Below, in pieces: positions 24,831 through 33,453 of a stretch of 64,000 nucleotides of DNA (position 1 is its first letter; each line of letters starts with the position of its first letter). The position numbers and the translations under genes were made by a program. The notes under the pieces were generated by a model. It was not told the DNA's origin and ran no database searches. It was given only the letters and a program-made list of their open reading frames with translations. The DNA is from Blastomonas sp. SL216 (GTDB taxonomy: Bacteria > Pseudomonadota > Alphaproteobacteria > Sphingomonadales > Sphingomonadaceae), in the NCBI GenBank assembly GCA_026625625.1, contig CP113055.1, forward strand, positions 622,501 through 686,500, in the 5' to 3' direction.

Positions 24831-26135
24831 ATGAAGAGCCGCGCCTTTGCTTCCATGCGTCACGCCGCGATGGCCGCCAGCCTGCTTGCCGTTGCCGGCA
24901 TGGCGCTGCCCGCTCAGGCCGCCGAATCGCCGATGAAAAAGACCGCTTCGGGCTGGTTCGATTTCAAGGCCGGCAGTGCGCTCAACGGCAGCACCGTGGT
25001 GCGCCCCGGCTATGGCATGCGTTTTCCCGTCGGTGCACCGGCTTATGTCCGCCCCTTCCGTGGCTTCATCCTGCCGCGCGTCTGGGTGGCCCCCAGCTAT
25101 TACATCGCCAATTGGCAGGGGTATCGCCTGCCGCGCCCGGCCCAGGGCTTTGGCTGGTCGCGCTATTATGACGATGCCGTGCTGACCGACCGCAATGGCC
25201 GGGTGTTTGACACGGTCCAGGGCGTCAACTGGCAGGCCGCGCCGGGCACCGCCACCACCGTGGTGCAGCAGACCTATTCGCCCGATTACGACCCCTATAA
25301 CTATGACAACAGCCTGTTGCTGGGTAATGACGATGTGCTCGAGGGCACGCATTGGGTGCGTGGCCCCGCCGATACCGCCGGTGTCGATTATGATCCCAGC
25401 CTTCCGCCGCCTCCGCCGCCGGCTTATTCGGGCATGGACGAGCGCGCGTTTCTGGAGGCATGCCGCCGTGACAGCGGCCTCGGTGGAGCGGCGATCGGTG
25501 CCGCTGCCGGAGGCCTTGCGGGCAACCGCATCGCCGGGCGTGGCAATCGGACTGGCGGCACGCTGATCGGCGCGGGCGTGGGTGCGCTGGCCGGTATGGT
25601 CATCGACAAGGCAGAGGATCGTGAACGCTGCAAGCGCCTGCTCGCGGCAGAGACTGCGGGCGGCTATGGCACCAGCTATGCGCCGCCGCCTCCTGTGAAC
25701 TATGCAGGCGATTATGATCCCGCCTTTCTGGAAGCCTGCCGCCGCGACAACGGTCTGGGCGGCGCAGCGGTCGGCGCAGCGGTTGGCGGTCTTGCGGGCA
25801 ACCGGATTGCCGGTCGCGGCAACCGCACCGGCGGTACGCTGATCGGCGCGGGCGTCGGGGCGATCGCCGGCATGGTGATCGACAAGGCCGAGGATCGCGA
25901 GCGCTGCAAGCGCCTGCTGGCGCAGCAGGGCGTCGCTCCGGGCCAGCCGGGGGGTTATCCGCCGCCGCCTCCGGGCTATTATTATTACTATCCGCCGCCG
26001 ATCGTCACCACCATCACGATCACGCCGGGAAGCTGCAACTGCAATGAAACGGTTGTTGTGACCGAGGACGTGCCGGTGCATCACAGCCCGGTGGTCCAGC
26101 ACCGCAGCAAGAATGTGCGCGTCTACCGCAAGTGA
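24831..26135 (+). CDS. Secreted RcnB-like protein with two tandem glycine-zipper domains
   Basis: 434 residues with a signal peptide (MAASLLAVAGMALPAQAAE). Residues about 75-130 (RGFILPRVWVAPSYYIANWQ, GFGWSRYYDDAVL) match the periplasmic RcnB-like domain. Two nearly identical 67-residue units follow, each FLEACRRD, a glycine zipper, then IDKAEDRERCKRLL; between them and after lie Pro/Tyr-rich linkers. The C-terminus has SCNCNETVVVTEDVP. AAGGGGAG precedes the ATG. The zipper suggests membrane insertion; the RcnB part hints at a link to metal stress, but no test is possible here. Confidence 0.8.
   Translation: MKSRAFASMRHAAMAASLLAVAGMALPAQAAESPMKKTASGWFDFKAGSALNGSTVVRPGYGMRFPVGAPAYVRPFRGFILPRVWVAPSYYIANWQGYRLPRPAQGFGWSRYYDDAVLTDRNGRVFDTVQGVNWQAAPGTATTVVQQTYSPDYDPYNYDNSLLLGNDDVLEGTHWVRGPADTAGVDYDPSLPPPPPPAYSGMDERAFLEACRRDSGLGGAAIGAAAGGLAGNRIAGRGNRTGGTLIGAGVGALAGMVIDKAEDRERCKRLLAAETAGGYGTSYAPPPPVNYAGDYDPAFLEACRRDNGLGGAAVGAAVGGLAGNRIAGRGNRTGGTLIGAGVGAIAGMVIDKAEDRERCKRLLAQQGVAPGQPGGYPPPPPGYYYYYPPPIVTTITITPGSCNCNETVVVTEDVPVHHSPVVQHRSKNVRVYRK
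25446..25646 (+). repeat. Tandem coding repeat, unit 1 (67 codons)
   Basis: It encodes AFLEACRRDSGLGGAAIG... CKRLLA. Unit 2 at 25722-25922 differs at only about five residues. Start-to-start distance is 276 bases. Confidence 0.9.
25722..25922 (+). repeat. Tandem coding repeat, unit 2 (67 codons)
   Basis: It encodes AFLEACRRDNGLGGAAVG... CKRLLA, a near copy of 25446-25646. Many differences are synonymous third-base changes, so the duplication is not brand new. Confidence 0.9.
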
Positions 26136-26138
26136 GGT

Positions 26139-27239
26139 TCAGCCGCTGACCGGCGTGTCGCCATAGCCGGTCAGCCCCCAGGGATCATAGGGGCCGAGCA
26201 CCAACTGCTCGAACGTGCCCAGCCCGGTCTCGCCCGCGCTGGTCGTCACGCGGCACAGGATCTGCACGTGCAGATTGCCCATGTCGGGGGCGAGCGGGTC
26301 GAGCGCGGCAAGATCGAAATCCTCGCGTTCGACCGCCAGGGCGCCATGGTTCAGCCCATGGCCCCAGCGCGCACAGGTATAGCCCAGACCGCGCATCTGG
26401 AAGCGCTGCAGTGGCGTGAAGCTGACGCTGAGGGGGCCTTGCCCGGTATCGATCACCAGGTCGCCGCCCGCAGGCCAGCGTGTGCCAGGCTGGTGCTGCG
26501 TGACCATCTCGGCGTCGGGCGTCTCGACAAATTCGTCATGTCCTGCGCCATCGGGGGCAATCACCGCGCGCGTATTCCACGGCTTGCCGCTGCGATGCGC
26601 GTTCAGGTGAAAGAACAGGCTGCGGCTTTCCAGATTGATCGGCGTCCATTGCCAGAAAAAGCTCGGCTGGCGGCTGCCCGAGTGCGGCTGGGCATCGGCC
26701 GCGCCGACCGGGCGCACACCCCAGCTGCGATCGCGGGTGCCGCTGCATCCGGGCACTACATCGATGCGCTCGCCATCAATCTCGATCCAGCCGCTATAAT
26801 GGCCGTTCTGGGTCATCCGCGTATAGTCCATGAAGGTGCGCGGGCCGTTGCGGAAGGTGAAGCGCGGCTCCTCGATCGGGAAGGCACGGCCTGTGAAGGT
26901 CAGTTCCGCCTTGATCCCTTCGCCGTCAACATGGATGCGAAGTACTTTGAGTGGCTCGATCACCTCGATCCGGATCGGGCCGACCGCCAGGTCCAGCCGC
27001 TCCATCCCGAGTTCGCGCGAGGCGTGAAGATTGTGTTGCACACCATTGCGAATGCAGCAAAAGCTGGCGTCGGCGATGTCGAGATGCGGGTATACGCCAA
27101 AGGCCAGCGCGAAAAAGCCGCTGCCATCGGGATTGTAGCCGTTGAAGAAATAGCGGTCGTAGAAATTGCGGTCGGTGCCGGAATAGGCGATCGGCTCTGG
27201 TGTCTGGTGCAGGGGATAGTCATCACCTTTGGTCAGCAT
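26139..27239 (-). CDS. Conserved protein of unknown function, possible AttH/CrtC-like fold
   Basis: 366 residues with no signal peptide. The sequence is rich in beta-strands and aromatic residues (FYDRYFFNGYNPDGSGFFAL, RTFMDYTRMTQNGHYSGWIE, SRSLFFHLNAHRSGKPWNTR). The GTRDRSWGVRPVG segment recalls the lipocalin-like AttH/hydroxyneurosporene-synthase group, but I am unsure. It overlaps the upstream kinase-like gene by seven bases, so the two proteins are made together and perhaps act in one pathway. Confidence 0.7.
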   Translation of the reverse strand: MLTKGDDYPLHQTPEPIAYSGTDRNFYDRYFFNGYNPDGSGFFALAFGVYPHLDIADASFCCIRNGVQHNLHASRELGMERLDLAVGPIRIEVIEPLKVLRIHVDGEGIKAELTFTGRAFPIEEPRFTFRNGPRTFMDYTRMTQNGHYSGWIEIDGERIDVVPGCSGTRDRSWGVRPVGAADAQPHSGSRQPSFFWQWTPINLESRSLFFHLNAHRSGKPWNTRAVIAPDGAGHDEFVETPDAEMVTQHQPGTRWPAGGDLVIDTGQGPLSVSFTPLQRFQMRGLGYTCARWGHGLNHGALAVEREDFDLAALDPLAPDMGNLHVQILCRVTTSAGETGLGTFEQLVLGPYDPWGLTGYGDTPVSG

Positions 27240-28339
27240 CCCATTGTCTCCGCTTGTTTTTCTGCATTGCGCAGCAGTGCGCCGATGCTGTCATGGTCGA
27301 TCGCCAGGCTGCACGCGCCGCGCGCCATCGACAGGAAATTGGCATCGCCGCGCTCGGTCCGCTCGACAAAGGCGGCGCTGAAAACCGCGGTCGACAGGCC
27401 AGACAGCGCGCCGATGCGATAATCGTCCCAGATCGCGGCGCGGTCGCGCGGTACCCCCAGCCGGGTCATCTCGGCGCAATACAGGTCGATCAGTGCGTCC
27501 TCATGCACGCGCCGCAATTGCGTGCCGATACCGGTACCCAGAAAATAGCCCAGATCGCTGGTGCCGCCGCCCGTGACGCAGGTCTGCCAATCGACCAGCG
27601 CGATCGGCTCAGCGCCGCCACGAATGTCGAACAGCATGTTGTCGAGCCGGAAATCACCATGCATGATGCAGCGTGTCGAGGGCGTGAAATGGAACCAGGT
27701 CGCGCAATGCTCGGCCAGCAGCTCGCACACCTCCAGATATTCGGGTTCGATCTGCCCGGCATAGCGTTCGCGGAAAACGGCCTGCGCGCCGGGATAGGCC
27801 TGGATGATCCAGTCGCGCGCGGCCGGGTCCCCTTGCAGCCAGTCCTCGTCGAGCACCGGCAGACCATCAGTCGAGGCATGCAGCAGCGCCGCCTGGCAGA
27901 TGGCGGCACGCGCCTGTTCGGGCGTGCAGGGGGCCAGCTGGTTGCCCGCCTGAGCCGGGCCGAGATCTTCGAACAGCAGGATGAAATCGCATCCGGCATC
28001 ATCGATCAGCGCGGTGAACACCTGGGGCACGCGCATCGAGATCAGCGGCGCGACACGCGCGTAAAAATTTACCTCGCGCAGGTACAGCTTGAAATGCGCT
28101 GCGGTCGTGCGGCTGGTGGCATCGCGCGAAGGCAGCTTGGCGGCAATGGAGCGCGGTGCGCCAGGGGCAGGGCGGTCGTAGCTGAGCGCGATCCGGACGG
28201 TATCGCCCACTTGTCCGGTCCCGATCGGCGTCGAGTCCATCGCCGCGATATGCGCGCCGTCCAGAACGCCCGCTGCGTCCAGCTGCCCCTGCAACCAGTC
28301 GCGGCTGATATCCTCCGCGCGCGTCGGAAATGCCTGCAT
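27233..28339 (-). CDS. Phosphotransferase family (APH/EcKinase-like) protein
   Basis: 368 residues. Protein-kinase-like small-molecule kinase: the catalytic loop CIMHGDFRLDNMLF and the metal-binding IALVDWQ are clear; FILLFEDLG marks the hinge. Such enzymes phosphorylate hydroxyl groups of small molecules or coenzyme-linked substrates. It is first gene of a two-gene unit with the gene ending at 26139. A 24-bp palindrome at 28372 lies in its promoter region. Confidence 0.82.
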   Translation of the reverse strand: MQAFPTRAEDISRDWLQGQLDAAGVLDGAHIAAMDSTPIGTGQVGDTVRIALSYDRPAPGAPRSIAAKLPSRDATSRTTAAHFKLYLREVNFYARVAPLISMRVPQVFTALIDDAGCDFILLFEDLGPAQAGNQLAPCTPEQARAAICQAALLHASTDGLPVLDEDWLQGDPAARDWIIQAYPGAQAVFRERYAGQIEPEYLEVCELLAEHCATWFHFTPSTRCIMHGDFRLDNMLFDIRGGAEPIALVDWQTCVTGGGTSDLGYFLGTGIGTQLRRVHEDALIDLYCAEMTRLGVPRDRAAIWDDYRIGALSGLSTAVFSAAFVERTERGDANFLSMARGACSLAIDHDSIGALLRNAEKQAETMGC

Positions 28340-28371
28340 GCCTGTCCTCTCCGCCGGATCGTGTCCGGTCG

Positions 28372-28395
28372 CTGTTTAATCACATGATTAAACAG
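28372..28395. promoter_or_regulatory. 24-bp palindromic operator candidate
   Basis: CTGTTTAATC and GATTAAACAG are perfect inverted arms around ACAT. It lies 33-56 bases upstream of the phosphotransferase start and is strikingly AT-rich for this genome. The shape fits a dimeric TetR- or GntR-type repressor. No regulator gene is adjacent. Confidence 0.65.
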
Positions 28396-28440
28396 GGGGT
28401 GGCAGATTGCAATCGGGCATTTGCCCTGGCGTTGCCGGGT

Positions 28441-28920
28441 TCAGGCCAGTTCGCTGGCGAGCCGGGCCTGCATCTGGTGAACCATCGGGTGCATGGCCTG
28501 CACCTCGGCAAAGCCAAGCCGGTCCGCCTCGAGCGACCGTTCCAGCCGGATCAGCCGATCCAGCAGGTGCTGGGTTTCGTGGACCAGACGCTGCGCCTCG
28601 ACGGGAAGACGCGTCACCACGAACGGATCGCTGGTGCTGCATTTGCCGAGCGAGCGGCTGCGGCTGCGGAGCTGATGTTCGGAAAGCTCGCCGGCGAAGA
28701 ACGCTTTCTGGTTCAGCAGCCAGGCGATCGAGTGCATCAGCCGGGTGGTCACGCGCAATGACTCGCATGACATGTCGATGCGGATATCGTCCTGCTCGCC
28801 CAGCCCCTGTTCGCGTGGGGTCAGCTCGAAATAGGAGCGCGCCTCGTCGGCAAGGACCATCGCCTCGATATAGAGCGACTCGACCAGCTTGGCAGTGAAG
28901 GGGGATTGAACGCTTTCCAT
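28441..28920 (-). CDS. DUF1465 family protein
   Basis: 159 residues, all helical. LVESLYIEAMVLADEARSYF and CESLRVTTRLMHSIAWLLNQ are the hallmark segments of the alphaproteobacterial DUF1465 family, whose function is not known. The start at 28920 (MESVQSPFTAKLV) fits the family; an upstream in-frame ATG at 28944 is possible. No ribosome site is strong for either. Confidence 0.85.
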   Translation of the reverse strand: MESVQSPFTAKLVESLYIEAMVLADEARSYFELTPREQGLGEQDDIRIDMSCESLRVTTRLMHSIAWLLNQKAFFAGELSEHQLRSRSRSLGKCSTSDPFVVTRLPVEAQRLVHETQHLLDRLIRLERSLEADRLGFAEVQAMHPMVHQMQARLASELA

Positions 28921-29045
28921 GTGCGATGTCTGCCAAATCCGCATGAACCTGCACAGGCCAAAGCTATGGTTAAGCCGCCATTGCGGGGCTTTGTGTCAAC
29001 TCGGAACAGTCGAACGCATACATGTGAAGCGGTTTGCGGTGCCGT

Positions 29046-29243
29046 TCAGGCGATGATGTCGGGGATCAGATAGTCTTCCAGTATCGCGATCTGGTCGCGC
29101 AGCATCAGCTTGCGCTTCTTCAGCCGGGCAAGCTGCAGCATGTCCGGCGTTCCGCCATTGCTGAGCGCGACAATGGCATGGTCGAGATCGCGATGCTCAA
29201 TGCGCAATGAGACCAGCTTCTGCCGGACTTCTTCCTCTGTCAC
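29046..29243 (-). CDS. DUF465 (YdcH-like) small protein
   Basis: 65 residues from a GTG at 29243, which has AAAGGG in front; a GTG at 29264 is an alternative. The pattern LRIEHRDLDHAIVAL and RLKKRKLMLRDQIAILED matches the short DUF465/YdcH helical proteins common in alphaproteobacteria. Function unknown. It is divergent from a second such gene at 29448. Confidence 0.8.
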   Translation of the reverse strand: MTEEEVRQKLVSLRIEHRDLDHAIVALSNGGTPDMLQLARLKKRKLMLRDQIAILEDYLIPDIIA

Positions 29244-29447
29244 GCGCGCGCCCTTTCCCACCACAGCATGGCCCGGTCAGGGCCCTGGATCGCCATAGCG
29301 CAGGCGCGAGGCCTGCCGGTTATCGCGGTTATGGAATGTTTCGCCGCATTGCAAGCGGGCCTGTGCATAACGCCACAGACAGGCCGGAAATTTTATGTTT
29401 AGATTGCTGTCCCAAGATGAGAAGGCAACGAGTCGAAGGAGACATAC

Positions 29448-29606
29448 ATGCTGAACGACAGCCATACCGAAGCCCTCAAGGCCAAGCATGCTGGTATCGA
29501 ACGGATGATCCACGACGAAGAGCGCAGGCCGGCACCCGACACTGCGCTGATCGCCAAACTCAAGAAGCAGAAACTGCGTATCAAGGAGGAAATCAGCCTG
29601 CACTGA
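29448..29606 (+). CDS. Second DUF465-like small protein
   Basis: 52 residues: AKHAGIERMIHDEERRP, then IAKLKKQKLRIKEEI. The helical layout with a basic second helix is the same as in the gene at 29046. GAAGGAG precedes the ATG. The two lie back to back with about 200 bases between them. Function unknown. Confidence 0.78.
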   Translation: MLNDSHTEALKAKHAGIERMIHDEERRPAPDTALIAKLKKQKLRIKEEISLH

Positions 29607-29749
29607 TTAGGTTGATCTGATTACCGCGGATGTCGGCCGGGGGGCCTGGCGTCCGCAAAACCGCCCGGCGCGCCTGCAAGGCCTGATACAGGCCGGGGGC
29701 AGAGCGCGCGTCGGGCAACGGGGCTGATAGTCGTTGCGTGGTCCCGGCG

Positions 29750-30868
29750 TCAGCGCAAGACCGTGTCGCTGTCGACCAGCTGCACGTCGTGCATCTGGTG
29801 CAGATACGCCTCATAATAGCCCTTGTGCGAAGCGCCGACGATCGTGAGCATCCGCGTCCCCGGATAGCGGCCCAGAACATCGCGCATATTCGCCACCATG
29901 CGCAGATTGCGCGTCTCCCAATAGCCGACATATTTCCGGCCAAAGCCTTGAGCGGATGGCTCAACCAGAGCGGCACCGAAATCTGAATGATAGGTGACCA
30001 ATTGGGTCTCGGCCGAATTATAGGCGCGATACAGGTTCAACAGGCCATCGGGTTGCGTAAGCCTGGCATTGAGCTGCTCGCTTTCGGCCCGTCGCGCATG
30101 GGATGCCGGATTGTCCCACGCCGTCATGATCGCCTGCTCGTTGGCCTTTATTTCCGCAAGGTCGGTGGGTTCGGGCGAGTCCGCCGTGTGATCGTCGACG
30201 CTCCACAGCCGCTCCAGCCCGAGCCGCGCGGCGAGCGGCGCAGCCAGCAGATCGGTCTCGTTCCGCCGCGTGCGCGCTTTTTCGAGCGTTGCGACCAGAG
30301 CCTCGGTCAGTCCATCGCCTGCCTTGCGCTCCTCGGTCGATAGCCTCAGCCATTGCACCAGGGCGGAGCCGGGTTCTCCGGCTGCCAGCAGCACGGCAGC
30401 GAGGTGACGCCGCTGGCTAGGCGTGGGGCTGGCGGGCCAGGCGGCCAGCAACCGCTCCGCCTCGGCATTGGCCTCGGGCACGCTCAGCCCCGTTGCAGCG
30501 CCCGCCGGAGCCGGATCGAAGCAATAGACCTTCACCGTTTCGGCATAGCGCGAAGGATGGCGGCGCAGGCTGTCGCATTGCAGGCCGGACAGATCCTCGG
30601 TGGCAATCGCGGTGGGCCGCCATGCCGCCAGCCGATCAAGCAACGGGGCGAGCAGGTCCGGCGTGAAACTTTCGGGCAGGCCCGACAGGTGCGGAGTGCC
30701 AAGAACCAGCACCTCGTTGGGCGTTCCCTTGGGCGGGCCCTTGAGCTCTTCGGGGTGAAAGGCGGGGCGATATGCCTGGCCCAGAGCGGGCAGCGCGGCG
30801 AGCGTCAGTCCGGCGGCCATGCAGAACTTGATCGGCGCGACGCGAATGAAGGGCAAACGAATGGACAA
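29750..30868 (-). CDS. Secreted DUF5694-like (TraB/ChaN-type fold) protein
   Basis: About 372 residues from a TTG at 30868 that has GGGAGT six bases upstream; an ATG at 30820 would start inside the signal peptide. Signal: KFCMAAGLTLAALPALGQA. The mature part opens VLVLGTPHLSGLP and ends with MLTIVGASHKGYYEAYL, the paired His-containing segments seen in erythromycin-esterase/TraB-like folds. Function unknown. A much longer open frame continues upstream antisense to ptsP but is not coding. Confidence 0.72.
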   Translation of the reverse strand: MSIRLPFIRVAPIKFCMAAGLTLAALPALGQAYRPAFHPEELKGPPKGTPNEVLVLGTPHLSGLPESFTPDLLAPLLDRLAAWRPTAIATEDLSGLQCDSLRRHPSRYAETVKVYCFDPAPAGAATGLSVPEANAEAERLLAAWPASPTPSQRRHLAAVLLAAGEPGSALVQWLRLSTEERKAGDGLTEALVATLEKARTRRNETDLLAAPLAARLGLERLWSVDDHTADSPEPTDLAEIKANEQAIMTAWDNPASHARRAESEQLNARLTQPDGLLNLYRAYNSAETQLVTYHSDFGAALVEPSAQGFGRKYVGYWETRNLRMVANMRDVLGRYPGTRMLTIVGASHKGYYEAYLHQMHDVQLVDSDTVLR

Positions 30869-31003
30869 GGCAAAACTCCCGGATCGAGGTGTGTTGCTGT
30901 ATTGATACGATAAGGAGCGGTCTGTGTCGATAGCCGGCACATCACCCCAAATCGGAGCGAAGCCCGGATGGCGCGCCGCTTTTCCGCGTGCTAGACCCAT
31001 GGC

Positions 31004-33286
31004 ATGTCCGAAGCCCAGATCAACGCCACGCTCGCCGCCCGCAACATTCTTACCCGTCTGCACGATGTCATGGCCGCCCGCACCAATGCGCAGGCCAAGC
31101 TCAACCAGGTGGTCGACATTATCGGGGATTCGCTGAACAGCGAGGTGTGTTCGATCTATCTGTTGCGCGAAGGCGTGCTGGAACTGTTCGCCACGCGCGG
31201 CCTCAACCAGGAGGCGGTGCACGTCACCAAGCTGGCGCTGGGGCAGGGGCTGACCGGCACGATCGCCAAGAATGTCGAGACGCTGAACCTGGCCGAGGCG
31301 ACCGCGCATCCGGACTTTCAGTATCGCCCCGAGACCGGCGAGGAAAAGTTCCACAGCTTTGCCGGGGTGCCGATCGTGCGGATGGAGCGCGCTGTCGGGG
31401 TGCTGTGCATCCAGCATGTCGAGCCGCGCCGCTATCTCGAGGTCGAGATCGAGGCGATGCAGACGGTGGCGATGGTGCTGTCCGAGCTGATCGCCAATGC
31501 CGGGCTGGTCGATGCGCAGGGCGCGGTCGATGGCGGCGCGGAGCTGACGCATTCGCAGCGCGAGATCGGCTTTCCGCTGGTGGCGGGGCTGGCGAGCGGC
31601 AAGGCGGTCTTCCACCAGCCGCGCATTACCATCGAGCATATCGTGGCAGAGGATGTCGAGGCGGAGCGCCAGCGCGTCTATTCCGCCTTCATCAAGATGC
31701 GCGAGCAGATCGACAAGATGGCGAGCCAGGCCGAATTCGGCAAAGGCGGCGAACATGACGAGGTGCTCGAGACCTACAAGATGTTCGCCTATGACGAGGG
31801 CTGGTCGCGGCGGATCAACGAGGCGATCGACAGCGGCCTGACCGCCGAGGCCGCGATCGAACGCGTCCAGCAGCGCACCCGCATGCGCATGCGGCAGATC
31901 GACGATCCGCTGCTCGCCGACCGGATGCACGATCTGGAGGACCTGTCCAACCGGCTGCTGCGCATCGTTTCCGGCCAGATCGGCACCGCTGCGCAAATGG
32001 GCCTGCGCCAGGACACCATCTTGATCGCGCGCAACCTGGGGCCGGCAGAGCTGCTCGAATATGACCGGCGGCGGCTCAAGGGCGTGATCCTGGAGGAGGG
32101 CTCGCTCACCGCGCACGTCACCATCGTCGCGCGGGCCATGGGCATTCCGGTGATGGGCCGGATGCGCAACATCCTGCACCAGGTGCGGCAGGATGACCAT
32201 CTGCTGATCGACACCAACGAGAATTCGGTGCTGATCCGTCCCGCGCCGCAGGTGATCGAGGCGTTCGAGGCCAAATATCTGCGCAGCCGCGAAAAGCAGG
32301 CCGCCTATGCGGCGCTGCGCGATGTCGAGCCGCGCACGAGGGATGGCCAGCGCATCGACGTGCTGATCAACGCCGGGCTTCGCGATGACATTGCCCATCT
32401 GGCGGTCACCGGCGCGGACGGCGTGGGGCTGTTCCGCACCGAGTTCCAGTTCCTCGTCTCGGCCACATTGCCGCAGCGCGAGCGGCAGTTGCGGCTCTAT
32501 CGCGACGTGCTCGACGCGGCGGGGGAAAAGCCGGTGGTATTCCGCACCGTCGATATCGGCGGCGACAAGTCGCTGCCCTATCTGCGCGAGGATGGCCCCG
32601 GTGAGGAAAACCCTGCCATGGGCTGGCGCGCGGTCCGCGTGGCGCTGGAACGTGACGGACTGCTCAAGGTGCAGGCGCGGGCGCTGATCGAGGCGGCAGC
32701 GGGGCGGACACTCAACGTCATGTTCCCGATGATCGCCGAACCCTGGGAATATGATGCCGCACGCCAGGTCTTCGAGGAGCAGCTCGCGTTCCTCAAGGGC
32801 CGCAAGAAGATGCTGCCTGATCGTATTCGCTTTGGCGCGATGCTGGAGGTGCCGGCTCTGGCCGAAACACTCGACCTGCTGGGGCCGAAGATCGATTTCC
32901 TGTCGATCGGCACCAACGACCTTACCCAGTTTCTGCTGGCGGCCGACCGGGCACATCCCAAGCTGGCGCAACGTTATGACTGGATTTCGCCGGCGATCCT
33001 GCGCTTCATCCGCCGCGTGGTGAAATCGGTCGAGCCCTATGACATCGACCTCACCGTCTGCGGCGAGATGGGCGGGCGGCAGCTCGAGGCGCTGGCACTG
33101 CTTGCCGTGGGTATCCGCCGCCTGTCGATCACGCCTGCCGCCGTCGGCCCGATCAAGGCGATGGTGCGCTCGCTCGACCTGGAAGCGGCCACGGCACGGA
33201 TGGAAGAAATGCTCGCGCATCCCCCCGCTGACATGCGCGGCGCGCTGCAGGATTGGGCGACCAATCAGGGCGTCGAGCTCGGCTGA
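31004..33286 (+). CDS. ptsP: PTS-Ntr enzyme I (phosphoenolpyruvate-protein phosphotransferase)
   Basis: 760 residues. Domains: N-terminal GAF (about 15-150; VCSIYLLREGVLELFATRGL), phospho-His domain (His371 in GSLTAHVTIVARAMG) and PEP-binding TIM barrel (VGLFRTEFQFL, FRTVDIGGDKSLPYL, SIGTNDLTQF, CGEMGG). It takes phosphate from PEP and passes it to NPr and EIIA-Ntr, a nitrogen/potassium-linked regulatory relay rather than sugar uptake. The partner genes are not in this window. Confidence 0.94.
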   Translation: MSEAQINATLAARNILTRLHDVMAARTNAQAKLNQVVDIIGDSLNSEVCSIYLLREGVLELFATRGLNQEAVHVTKLALGQGLTGTIAKNVETLNLAEATAHPDFQYRPETGEEKFHSFAGVPIVRMERAVGVLCIQHVEPRRYLEVEIEAMQTVAMVLSELIANAGLVDAQGAVDGGAELTHSQREIGFPLVAGLASGKAVFHQPRITIEHIVAEDVEAERQRVYSAFIKMREQIDKMASQAEFGKGGEHDEVLETYKMFAYDEGWSRRINEAIDSGLTAEAAIERVQQRTRMRMRQIDDPLLADRMHDLEDLSNRLLRIVSGQIGTAAQMGLRQDTILIARNLGPAELLEYDRRRLKGVILEEGSLTAHVTIVARAMGIPVMGRMRNILHQVRQDDHLLIDTNENSVLIRPAPQVIEAFEAKYLRSREKQAAYAALRDVEPRTRDGQRIDVLINAGLRDDIAHLAVTGADGVGLFRTEFQFLVSATLPQRERQLRLYRDVLDAAGEKPVVFRTVDIGGDKSLPYLREDGPGEENPAMGWRAVRVALERDGLLKVQARALIEAAAGRTLNVMFPMIAEPWEYDAARQVFEEQLAFLKGRKKMLPDRIRFGAMLEVPALAETLDLLGPKIDFLSIGTNDLTQFLLAADRAHPKLAQRYDWISPAILRFIRRVVKSVEPYDIDLTVCGEMGGRQLEALALLAVGIRRLSITPAAVGPIKAMVRSLDLEAATARMEEMLAHPPADMRGALQDWATNQGVELG

Positions 33287-33453
33287 ACCGCAAACCTTTG
33301 CGCAAAGACGCCATATGACAGTGTTTTTACATCTCCGTTCGGCCCAAACAGGGTTAAAAAAGGGCCAATAACGTTGACTTTGGGGCTGGTTCATGTTTCT
33401 CCCAATTCGGGGGCAACATCATAACCGGGCCAACCCGGATCGGGAGCGCAAAC

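Noticed and set aside
30869-33394. Very long open frame on the minus strand continuous with the DUF5694-like gene
   Set aside because: It lies antisense to ptsP, whose domains are intact on the plus strand. The minus-strand translation has no family-like features and only mirrors the GC-rich codon pattern. The real gene starts at 30868.
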